In this document: positions 1-7,558 of the stretch, in pieces | Position numbering within the stretch: position 1 is the stretch's first letter | How the letters are laid out: each line of letters begins with the position of its first letter | Source of the DNA: Streptomyces capillispiralis | GTDB taxonomy: Bacteria > Actinomycetota > Actinomycetes > Streptomycetales > Streptomycetaceae | Length of the DNA stretch: 64,000 nucleotides | Direction of reading: 5' to 3' | Assembly: GCF_007829875.1 (NCBI RefSeq) | Contig: NZ_VIWV01000001.1 | Location: 806,001-870,000 of the forward strand | Position numbers and translations under genes: made by a program | Notes under the pieces: model-generated | Database searches by the model: none | Told to the model about the DNA's origin: nothing | What the model saw: only the letters and a program-made list of their open reading frames with translations

Positions 1-1108
1 TGGTGTCGGCGCGCACCATGAAACCGTGGCTGTAGAGGATGAACCCCAGGTCGTCGGAGGGGATGTCGCGGTGCCGGAACGTGACGATGCCGTGCCGACG
101 CTGGGCCGCCGGCAGCGCGGAGCCGGCGGCCAGACTGACCTGGCAGCCGAGGATCTCGTAGGCGTCGAGGTGGCGCAGCCGGTCGGTCAGCCGGCCGGCG
201 AGGCCGGTGGTCCAGCGCGCGATCCGGTGCGGTCCGGCCGCGTCCAGCCAGTCCAGTGCGGCCCGCAGCGACACGATGCCCGCCGTGTTGGGTGTCCCCT
301 GCCAGCCGCCCGGACGGAACACCGGACCGCGCGCGTTGCGCGCCCACACCGCCCCGGTCCCGGGCAGCGCCATCGCCTTGTGCCCGGAGAACACCACGAA
401 GTCGACGTCCAGCTCGCTGACGTCGACGGGCAGATGGCCGACGCTCTGGGCGGCGTCCAGGCAGATCGGCACGTCCGGGCCGACCGCCTCGCGGATCCGG
501 TGCACGTTCATGTCGCCGCCGTACACGTGGTGGACGTGCGTGGCGGCCACGAAGCGGGTGCGCGGGCCGACCACCCCGTCCAGGGCGCGGTGGTCGTAGT
601 CGCCGGAGCCCTCCTGGTACGGCAGTGCCCGCACGCGGATGTCGACGCCGCGCTCGGCCAGCAGCAGCCGCGCCTCGAGCCAGGGGTCGAGGTTGGCCCG
701 GTGGTCGGCGTGCGGCACCAGGATCTCGTCGCCGTCGGTGAGGTGGGGGACGAGCCAGTCGCGGGCGACGCTGCGCAGGCCCTCGGTGGTGCCGCTGGTG
801 AAGTGGACGCCGGAGCGGTCCGGTCCGGGGTCGTGCAGGAAGTCCTTGACCCGCTGCCGGGTCGTGTCCACCAGTTCCGTGGTGCGGTTGGCCCAGGGGT
901 AGGTGCCCCGGCCCGCGTTCGCGTTCGACGTGGTGAGGTAGGTCTGTACGGCGTCCAGCACGGCGCGCGGCTTCTGCGAGGTCGCCGCGCTGTCCAGGTA
1001 CGCCGACTCCGGGTGCGCCGTGACGATCGGGAACTGCTCCCGCAACTCCCGCTGCCACAGCGCGTCTTCATCGTGCTCCGCCCCGGGGAGCCGGCCGGCC
1101 GCGCTCAT
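1..1108 (-). CDS. SufS/NifS-like class V aminotransferase (partial, runs off left edge)
   Basis: The reading frame is open from an ATG at 1108 to the window edge, so the C-terminus is missing. The translation has the fold-type I PLP pattern of cysteine desulfurases: an early 'YLDSAATSQKP' segment, 'FTSGTTEGLRSVA', 'DAAQSVGH' and the PLP lysine in 'SGHKAMALPGTG' (about residue 244). The family removes sulfur or an amino group from cysteine-like substrates. The start overlaps the upstream stop by 4 nt (ATGA), so it is coupled to the cysteine synthase-rhodanese gene, and with the Y4yA-like gene it forms a three-gene PLP operon. Whether it is a true desulfurase or a carbon-sulfur lyase cannot be decided because the C-terminal part is outside the window. 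Confidence 0.85.
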   Translation of the reverse strand, partial: MSAAGRLPGAEHDEDALWQRELREQFPIVTAHPESAYLDSAATSQKPRAVLDAVQTYLTTSNANAGRGTYPWANRTTELVDTTRQRVKDFLHDPGPDRSGVHFTSGTTEGLRSVARDWLVPHLTDGDEILVPHADHRANLDPWLEARLLLAERGVDIRVRALPYQEGSGDYDHRALDGVVGPRTRFVAATHVHHVYGGDMNVHRIREAVGPDVPICLDAAQSVGHLPVDVSELDVDFVVFSGHKAMALPGTGAVWARNARGPVFRPGGWQGTPNTAGIVSLRAALDWLDAAGPHRIARWTTGLAGRLTDRLRHLDAYEILGCQVSLAAGSALPAAQRRHGIVTFRHRDIPSDDLGFILYSHGFMVRADT

Positions 1109-2439
1109 TCGCGCACCAGCGGCGCGCCCGCGTCCCGCCAGGCGACGATGCCGCCGGCCAGGCTGCGCACGTCGGGATGTCCCCTGCGGGTCAGCAGCGC
1201 GGCGTAGCGCAGGGACTTCTCGCCGACGGGACAGGCCAGCAGGACCGGGGTGCGCTTGCTGAACGGGAGGCCGCCGCGGACCAGTTCGTCGAACACCTCG
1301 TCGACGATGTTGACCGAGCCCTCGATGTGCAGGGCCCCGTAGGCGTGCGGGCTGCGCAGATCGACGACGAGCGGGCGGGGATCGCCCTCCGCGGTCCAGC
1401 GGCGGGCGTCGGCGACGGTGATGACCCGGGCCTCCGCCTGCGCCTCGGCGTCGGTGAGGGACGCCGCCGTGTGCCCCCGCTTCGCCTGGCCCAGCAGCTC
1501 GGGGCGGCGCCTGCGCACGTAGCTGAGGTAGCTCTCGGCCCGGTCGCACACGATGAACACGGCCGTGCGGCGCTCCCCCGTGCCGTCCAGTTCGGCGTCC
1601 GCGTCCCGCAGATGGCGTACCGCGCCCTGGTAGGCGGCGCCTCCGGTCGGTCCGGACAGCAGTCCGCAGCGGCGGATCAGGGTGACCATCCCGTCGATGG
1701 CCTCCCCGGAGGTCACCGACTCGATGGTGTCGTACGTCCCCGGGTCGAACAGGCCGACCTGGTGGACCTCGTCGATGGTGCGGATGCCGGGGATGAAGTC
1801 GGACTTGTGGGCGACCAGGCCGAGGACCCGGACGGCCGGGTCGTGTTCGCGCAGGACGCGCGCGACTCCGGTGGACGAACCGGCCGTGCCCACACAGGCG
1901 ATGAACCAGTCCGGCACCCGGCCGTCCAGGTCCTTCACTATCTCGGGCCCGGTGCCCGCCGCGTGCGCCTCGGTGTTGCGCGGGTTGAAGTACTGGTCGG
2001 TGTGCAGGTAGGTGCTGTCCGGGTCGGAGAGCGCCTGGTGGAAGTGGGTCAGCGGATCGTCCGTGTCGGTCGGGTCCAGGCACTCGCTGCGCCCGGGCAG
2101 TTCCTCGATCTCGGCGCCGAGGAGCAGCAGCAGCTCCTTGATCTCCGGGACCCGCATCCGGTTGGTGACGCTCTTGAACTTCAGTCCGTGCATGCCGGCC
2201 AGCAGCGCCAGCGCCTTGGCGGTGTTGCCGCTGGAGAGCTCGACGACCGTCCCTTCGCCGTCGGCGCCCTCCAGATGGGGCCGGGCCATGTGCCAGGCGG
2301 GCCGGTCCTTGACCGACCCGAACGGGTTGAGCATCTCCAGCTTCGCGTACAGGTCGATGTTGCGCAGGCCGTGCACGGCCGGGTCGATGCGCACCAGCGG
2401 TGTGTTGCCGATGGCCTCGGTGATGCTGTCGTACCTCAT
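1105..2439 (-). CDS. Cysteine synthase-like PLP enzyme fused to a rhodanese domain
   Basis: 444 aa, ATG start. Residues 1 to about 330 are a fold-type II PLP enzyme of the cysteine synthase/cystathionine beta-synthase family: 'GNTPLVRI', the PLP lysine K44 in 'NPFGSVKDRPA', 'SSGNTAK' and 'GPTGGAA'. From about residue 340 there is a rhodanese domain ('PLVVDLRSPHAYGALHIEGSVNI') with a likely persulfide-carrying cysteine at C403 in 'LLACPVGEKS'. The fusion suggests beta-replacement chemistry linked to sulfur transfer. It overlaps both neighbours by 4 nt, so the three PLP genes should be made together. The product is unknown. A plain biosynthetic cysteine synthase is less likely because of the fusion and the context. 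Confidence 0.88.
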   Translation of the reverse strand: MRYDSITEAIGNTPLVRIDPAVHGLRNIDLYAKLEMLNPFGSVKDRPAWHMARPHLEGADGEGTVVELSSGNTAKALALLAGMHGLKFKSVTNRMRVPEIKELLLLLGAEIEELPGRSECLDPTDTDDPLTHFHQALSDPDSTYLHTDQYFNPRNTEAHAAGTGPEIVKDLDGRVPDWFIACVGTAGSSTGVARVLREHDPAVRVLGLVAHKSDFIPGIRTIDEVHQVGLFDPGTYDTIESVTSGEAIDGMVTLIRRCGLLSGPTGGAAYQGAVRHLRDADAELDGTGERRTAVFIVCDRAESYLSYVRRRRPELLGQAKRGHTAASLTDAEAQAEARVITVADARRWTAEGDPRPLVVDLRSPHAYGALHIEGSVNIVDEVFDELVRGGLPFSKRTPVLLACPVGEKSLRYAALLTRRGHPDVRSLAGGIVAWRDAGAPLVRE

Positions 2440-3932
2440 GCGGTCGTTCCCCCCGGGGAAGTGAGCGGCCAGTAGTCCTCGTCCAGGCACCAGCGCCAGG
2501 AGTCGCCCTCCGGCTCCACCGCGACGGTCCGCGCGAGCGGCTGCCGTTGCGCGCGGTGGGCGTGGAAGTCCATCGCGTAGCCGGCGGTGTTGGTGAAGGC
2601 GAGCAGATCGCCCGCGCGGGGCAGCCTGGGGAGGTGGACGAGGCGCCGGGTGATCAGGTCGGCCTCCAGGCACAGGTTGCCGGCGAGGAAGACCCCGACC
2701 GGCTCCTCCTCGCCGTCGGCCGGCCCGCCGCGCGGCAGCAGCACCGGGTCCATGAGGACACCGTGCTCCTCCAGGCTCATGTCCCCCGCGTTCATGCCGA
2801 GGCGCACCAGGTACCGGTCCGGTTCCTCGCCCGCCGGCCGTACGTCGAGGACCCGCGCCAGCGACAGTCCGCACTGGTCGACCAGGGAACGGCCGGGCTC
2901 GATGTACAGGTCGTGTAGGTGTTCCAGGAGGAGGGTGGCCGACGGGCGGCCCAGGACCGGGGCGGGCATCGAGAGCAGTTCGTCCAGGTAGCCGGGGCCG
3001 GCGGTGGGGCGGTGCGCGGGGTACAGGGCGGCGTTCCCGCGGACCGTCCCGCCCTCGTTGCGCAGCCCGTAGCCGTGGCCGCGCCAGGTGAGGGGCGGAC
3101 GGACGCCGAGCACCGCCTCGCTCAGCGCGGTGGTCCAGCGTTCCCACTCCTCGGCGTCGGCGAGGTACCCGACGCCGAATCCGCCGCCGATGTCGAGGGC
3201 GCGGGGCGCGAGTCCCCGCGCCCGGCACTCGTCCATGAACAGCACGCACTGTTCCAGGGCGCGCGCCTTCTCCTCCACGCCGGTGGTGTCCAGGTGGTAG
3301 GCGACGCCCGTCAACTCCACCACGTCCCGGTGCCGTTCGAGCGCGGACAGCAGTGCCTCCGCCTCGCGCACGGGGGTGCCGAAGCGGCTGCGCCGCGCGA
3401 GCAGGCGGGTGCCCGTGCCTCCCTGGACGGCGGCCGACTCGAATCCGGACAGGCGCACCAGTACGTCGACCCGGGCGAGGCCGTGCCCGCGCACCAGGCC
3501 GGCCAGCTGTTCCAGCTCGCCGGGCGAGTCGAGGTTCACCGTCGCGCCCACGCGCGCAGCCAGCCACAGGAACTCGGCGTCCTTGGGGCCGGTCGCCATG
3601 ATCCGGTCCCCGGTGAAGCCGCAGCCCAGGGCGTGCCGCAGCTCCTCCAGGGAGGCGACGTCGATGCCGACGGCGGCGACGTCCTCGGCCGCCAGCCGCC
3701 GCACCAGGGAGCTGGACCGGTTCGCCTTGTGCGCGTAGTACACCCGCCCCGCCAGGTGGTGGCGGCGCTGGACGGCGCGGAAGCGTGCTGCGTTCTCGGC
3801 GACGACCTCCGGGATCAGTACGTTCAGTGGCGACCCCAGTGCGTCGACCAACGAGTGCAGAAACGTTTGGGCCCTCAGCAGCGAGGCGAGCGGTGGCTCC
3901 ACCCGTGGCCTCAGATACAAGGGCACGTCCAC
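2436..3932 (-). CDS. Y4yA-type PLP-dependent decarboxylase-like enzyme
   Basis: 498 aa, GTG start preceded by a good GGGAGGGG ribosome binding site. This is a fold-type III (alanine racemase-like barrel) PLP enzyme related to diaminopimelate and ornithine decarboxylases. The PLP lysine is K69 in 'YYAHKAN'; 'DIGGGFGVGY' and 'IEPGRSLVDQ' are the phosphate and substrate loops. It is longer than LysA and matches the Y4yA-type subfamily, whose substrate I do not know. It is the first gene of the PLP operon, after a 126-nt gap from the ABC exporter genes. A degenerate Zur-like palindrome lies about 50 nt upstream, so its expression may follow that of the peptide cluster. Lysine biosynthesis is unlikely given its partners. 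Confidence 0.82.
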   Translation of the reverse strand: MDVPLYLRPRVEPPLASLLRAQTFLHSLVDALGSPLNVLIPEVVAENAARFRAVQRRHHLAGRVYYAHKANRSSSLVRRLAAEDVAAVGIDVASLEELRHALGCGFTGDRIMATGPKDAEFLWLAARVGATVNLDSPGELEQLAGLVRGHGLARVDVLVRLSGFESAAVQGGTGTRLLARRSRFGTPVREAEALLSALERHRDVVELTGVAYHLDTTGVEEKARALEQCVLFMDECRARGLAPRALDIGGGFGVGYLADAEEWERWTTALSEAVLGVRPPLTWRGHGYGLRNEGGTVRGNAALYPAHRPTAGPGYLDELLSMPAPVLGRPSATLLLEHLHDLYIEPGRSLVDQCGLSLARVLDVRPAGEEPDRYLVRLGMNAGDMSLEEHGVLMDPVLLPRGGPADGEEEPVGVFLAGNLCLEADLITRRLVHLPRLPRAGDLLAFTNTAGYAMDFHAHRAQRQPLARTVAVEPEGDSWRWCLDEDYWPLTSPGGTTA

Positions 3933-3980
3933 GTGCTACCCCTCCCGTGTCGTCCGACCGCCGCTGCGACGATCGTTCGG

Positions 3981-3995
3981 GGGTAGTCGTTTCCA
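3981..3995 (-). promoter_or_regulatory. Weak Zur-like palindrome upstream of the PLP operon
   Basis: The minus strand reads TGGAAACGACTACCC. It matches 11 of 15 positions of the much better box at 17352-17366 but only about 8 of 14 of the 7-1-7 Zur consensus. It lies about 50 nt before the GTG start at 3932, a reasonable operator position. This rests on pattern matching only, and chance similarity is possible. Confidence 0.25.
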
Positions 3996-4058
3996 TCTAC
4001 ACCCGTCGCTAAGCCTCACCAGGGCGGTTGCGGTGGGCAGTTCGGCGCACGGGAGGGG

Positions 4059-5822
4059 TCACGGCCCGGAAGGGGCGGTGGCGAGCACGCGGTTGAGCGC
4101 GCTGCCGGGGCGGCCGGTGAGGTCGTCCCAGGTGCCCTCCTCGGTGATGCGGCCGTCCTCGAGGACGGCGATCCGGTCGGCCCGGCGGATGGTGGCGCGG
4201 CGGTGCGCGATGACGAGGGTGGTGCGCCCCGGCGCGTCCAGGGCGGCGGCGAGCCGGGCGTCGCCCGCGTTGTCCAGGTGGGCCGTGGACTCGTCGAGCA
4301 CGAGCACCCGCGGCCGGGCCAGGAGGGCGCGGGCGAGGGCGATGCGGGCGCGTTGACCGCCGGAGAGGGTGGCACCGCGCTCGCCGACCGGTGTGTCCAT
4401 CGGGGCGATCAGGTCGACGCCGCACAGCCGGGCCGTCTCGGCGAGCAGGGCGTCGTCCGCGTCGGGGGCGGCGAGCCGCAGGTTCTCGGCGAGGGTGCCG
4501 TGGAAGAGGGGGGTGTCCTGGCCGACCAGCGCGAGGGCGCCCCGGAGTTCGGCGTCGTCCACCTCCCGCAGGTCGACGGGGTCGCCGTCGGCGGGGATCA
4601 GCTCGACCGCTCCCCCGGTCGGGTCCCAGAAGCGGGCGAGCAGGTGGGCGCAGGTCGACTTGCCGGCCCCCGACGCGCCGACCAGGGCGAGGGTCCGCCC
4701 CGCGGGGACGGTCAGCTCGACCCCGTCCAGTACGGGCCCGCTGCCGTAGTCGAAGCGCACCCCGCGCAACCGGACACCCAGCGGGCCGGGGGGCAGGGCG
4801 CGGGGTGCGGCGGGCGGTGGGGCGAGGGCGGGGGCCTTGACGGCCGCGTCGACCCTGGCGGCGGCCGCGCGCAGGGACACGGCCTGGCTCAGCGACCTGG
4901 CCGACTCGGCGACCGGGCCCAGGACCGACAGGGCCAGCGCCATCGCCGCCGGAGCCCACGCGCCGTGCAGGCGTCCGGCGGTCAGGGACTGCGCCGCCGC
5001 GGCCACCACGCCGAGCACGGCGGCCACGATCAGCAGGTCGCGGACCGCGGAGGCGACCGCCTCCCAGGTGGCCTCGGCCCGTTGTGCCGCGCCCACCTGC
5101 CGACCCCGCTCGGCCAGCCGCCGGCGCCGTTCGGCCAGGGCGCCGAAGGCGAGCAGCTCGCGCAGCCCGTCGACGGTCTCCACGGTGTCCGCCGACAGTC
5201 CCGCGGTGGCCGTCCGGGTGCGGCTGCCGCGCACCGCGCGGGGGCGGGCGTCGGCGAAGGGGGCCGCGGCGAGCAGCGCCGCGACCGGCAGTACGGCCGC
5301 CAGCAGCCACGGTTCCACCGTGGCCAGGACCACCGACCCGGCGGTGAACACCGTTCCCGCCGCGAGCAGTTGGGCGGTGGTGTGGGCGTAGAAGAACTCC
5401 AGCGCCTCCACGTCGGCCATGGCGGTGGCGGCGAGGTCGCCGCTGCGCCGGCCGGCGACCCGGGCGGGCGCGCTGCGGGCGAGGCCGTCGAAGACCCGGA
5501 CCCGCAGCGCGGCCAGGACGCGGTAGGCCAGGTCGTGCGAGAGGTCCATCTCGCGCCAGGTCATCAGGGCGCGCACCACGACGAGGGCGACGAGCGCGGT
5601 GACGGTGGCGGCGGAGGGGGCGCGGTCCTCGATGACGGCGGTGCCCACGGTGTGCGCGGCGAGCGTCACCAGCGCGACGAGGGACCCCTGTTCGAGGAGT
5701 GCGGCGGCGCAGGTGCGGGCCGTCATGGCGCGGTGCCCGGCGAGTGCGGGCAGCAGGGCGCGCAGGGAGCCCCGCGCGGGCAGGCCGGCCTCGGGGCCGG
5801 TGGTGTCGGCGGTGCCGGTCAT
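4059..5822 (-). CDS. ABC exporter half-transporter 2 (permease-ATPase)
   Basis: 587 aa, ATG start overlapping the previous stop by 4 nt. An N-terminal transmembrane exporter domain covers roughly residues 20-320. A nucleotide-binding domain follows with Walker A 'GASGAGKST', signature 'LSGGQRARIALARAL' and Walker B 'RVLVLDEST'. It is the last gene of the peptide operon and presumably pairs with the half-transporter at 5819-7558 as a heterodimeric efflux pump. The Walker B end is 'DES', not the usual 'DEA', and the Q loop is 'VGQDTPLFHGT'. Export of the modified peptide is the simplest role. Such pairs can also resemble CydDC-type or siderophore exporters. Confidence 0.88.
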   Translation of the reverse strand: MTGTADTTGPEAGLPARGSLRALLPALAGHRAMTARTCAAALLEQGSLVALVTLAAHTVGTAVIEDRAPSAATVTALVALVVVRALMTWREMDLSHDLAYRVLAALRVRVFDGLARSAPARVAGRRSGDLAATAMADVEALEFFYAHTTAQLLAAGTVFTAGSVVLATVEPWLLAAVLPVAALLAAAPFADARPRAVRGSRTRTATAGLSADTVETVDGLRELLAFGALAERRRRLAERGRQVGAAQRAEATWEAVASAVRDLLIVAAVLGVVAAAAQSLTAGRLHGAWAPAAMALALSVLGPVAESARSLSQAVSLRAAAARVDAAVKAPALAPPPAAPRALPPGPLGVRLRGVRFDYGSGPVLDGVELTVPAGRTLALVGASGAGKSTCAHLLARFWDPTGGAVELIPADGDPVDLREVDDAELRGALALVGQDTPLFHGTLAENLRLAAPDADDALLAETARLCGVDLIAPMDTPVGERGATLSGGQRARIALARALLARPRVLVLDESTAHLDNAGDARLAAALDAPGRTTLVIAHRRATIRRADRIAVLEDGRITEEGTWDDLTGRPGSALNRVLATAPSGP

Positions 5823-7558
5823 GCGGCGAGTCCTCCCGGGTGGGTGTGGCCGGCCTCGACGAGCCGCGCGTAGACGCCTCCGGCCTCGACCAGTGCGGCG
5901 TGGTCGCCGACGGCGTCGACCCGTCCGGCGTCGAGGACGACGATGCGGTCGGCGTGCCGGACGGCGGCGAGCCGGTGGGCGACGACCAGGACGGTCCGGC
6001 CGCCGGCGGCCTTGAGCAGTTCGCGGACGATCCCGGCCTCGCGGCGTTCGTCGACCGCGCTGGTCGCCTCGTCGAGGACGAGCACGGGCGTGTCCGCGAG
6101 CAGGGCCCGCGCGAGGGCGAGCCGCTGGCGCTGCCCGCCGGAGAGGGTGGCGCCGCGCTCGCCGACCACGGTGGCGTAGCCGTCGGGCAGGGCGGCGATC
6201 TCGTCGTGGATGCCGGCGGTGCGCGCCGCGCGGACCAGTTCGTCGTCCGTCGCGTCCGGGCGGGCCAGGCGCAGGTTGTCGGCGACGGTGGCGTGGAAGA
6301 GGTACGTCTCCTGCGACACGACGGCGATGCCCTGCCGCAGCGAGTCGAGGGCGTACGCGGTCGTGGGGCGGCCGTCGAGGGTGATGCCGCCCTCCCGCGG
6401 GTCGTGGTGGCGCAGCAGCAGGGCGAGCAGCGTGGACTTGCCCGCGCCGGACGGGCCGACGATCGCGGTGGTGCGTCCCGCCTCGGCGGTGAAGGTGACG
6501 CCGTGCAGTGCGGGCGTCCCCGCCCCGTCGTAGGTGAACGCCACGTCCTGGAACCGTACTTCGGGCGGTCCCGCCCAGTGTGCCGGAGCGGTGGCGGTGT
6601 CCGGGACGGCGGGCTCGGCGGTGCGCAGCGCGGCGATCCCGTCCGCGGCCGACACCCCCAGGTATCCGGCGTGCCACTCGCGGGCCAGGTCGCGGACCGG
6701 GCGGAAGCACTCGGAGGCCAGCAGCAGCACCAGGTAGGTGCCGGTCGCGGTGGTCGATCCGGTGACGGCCGACCAGCACGCGAGGAGCGCGGCGGCCGCG
6801 GTGCCGCCCTGGATGGCCAGGTCGGTGATGCCGGTGTCGACCAGGGACACCCGCAGTTTGGCGACGGTCGCCCGGTGCAGCGCCGCCGAGCGCCGCTCCA
6901 GGCGCTCCCGGGTGCGGCCGACGGCGCCGGCGGCGCGCAGGGCGGGCATGCCCTGGAGCGCCTCCAGGTAGTCGGCGCCCAGTCCCTCGTAGGTGTCCCA
7001 GTGTTCCTTGCCGCGTTCGGCCAGGAGCCGGTCCCAGGCGCGCGGCCCGGCGAGGGCCAGCAGCAGGGCCGGGACCAGGCCGAGCAGGGCGGCCGGTTCC
7101 ACCGCGGCCAGTGCGGCCAGCACCAGGGGCGGCACGGTCAGGGTGATCAGGAGCTGGGGCAGGTAGCGGGAGACGTAGGCGTCGACGCCCTCCACACCGT
7201 CGACGAGGGTGGTGCGTACGGCTCCGGCGCGGGCGGTGGTCAGGTGGGCGGGGCCCAGCCGGCCGAGGCGGGCGACGAGTTCGTCCCGCAGGGCGACCCT
7301 GACCCGGGCTCCGGCGCGGGTGGCGGTGCGCCGCTGCCAGGTGGTGAGCGCGGCGCGGGCGGCGACGACGGCGAGCACGGCGGCGAGCAGCCACGGCAGC
7401 CCGCCGGTGTCGCCGCGGGCCAGACGGGCGAGGGCGACGGCCAGCAGCACGGCCTGCACGAGGTGGGTGAGGGTGCCGGCCCCTTGCAGGAGGGTGGCCG
7501 TGAGCAGGGGGCGCCGGGCGTGCCGGGCGGCGCGGCGCAGTTCGGGGTGGACGATCAC
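5819..7558 (-). CDS. ABC exporter half-transporter 1 (permease-ATPase)
   Basis: 579 aa. The GTG start at 7558 overlaps the dehydrogenase stop (GTGA); longer readings in this frame run into the upstream gene and are rejected. An N-terminal six-helix exporter domain (about residues 15-300) precedes an ATPase domain with Walker A 'GPSGAGKST', Q loop 'VSQETYLFHAT', signature 'LSGGQRQRLALARAL' and Walker B 'VLVLDEATSAVD', so this half has canonical catalytic residues. It is translationally coupled to its partner at 4059-5822. The two probably form a heterodimer in the membrane that exports the ribosomal peptide made by the upstream genes. Confidence 0.88.
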   Translation of the reverse strand: MIVHPELRRAARHARRPLLTATLLQGAGTLTHLVQAVLLAVALARLARGDTGGLPWLLAAVLAVVAARAALTTWQRRTATRAGARVRVALRDELVARLGRLGPAHLTTARAGAVRTTLVDGVEGVDAYVSRYLPQLLITLTVPPLVLAALAAVEPAALLGLVPALLLALAGPRAWDRLLAERGKEHWDTYEGLGADYLEALQGMPALRAAGAVGRTRERLERRSAALHRATVAKLRVSLVDTGITDLAIQGGTAAAALLACWSAVTGSTTATGTYLVLLLASECFRPVRDLAREWHAGYLGVSAADGIAALRTAEPAVPDTATAPAHWAGPPEVRFQDVAFTYDGAGTPALHGVTFTAEAGRTTAIVGPSGAGKSTLLALLLRHHDPREGGITLDGRPTTAYALDSLRQGIAVVSQETYLFHATVADNLRLARPDATDDELVRAARTAGIHDEIAALPDGYATVVGERGATLSGGQRQRLALARALLADTPVLVLDEATSAVDERREAGIVRELLKAAGGRTVLVVAHRLAAVRHADRIVVLDAGRVDAVGDHAALVEAGGVYARLVEAGHTHPGGLAA

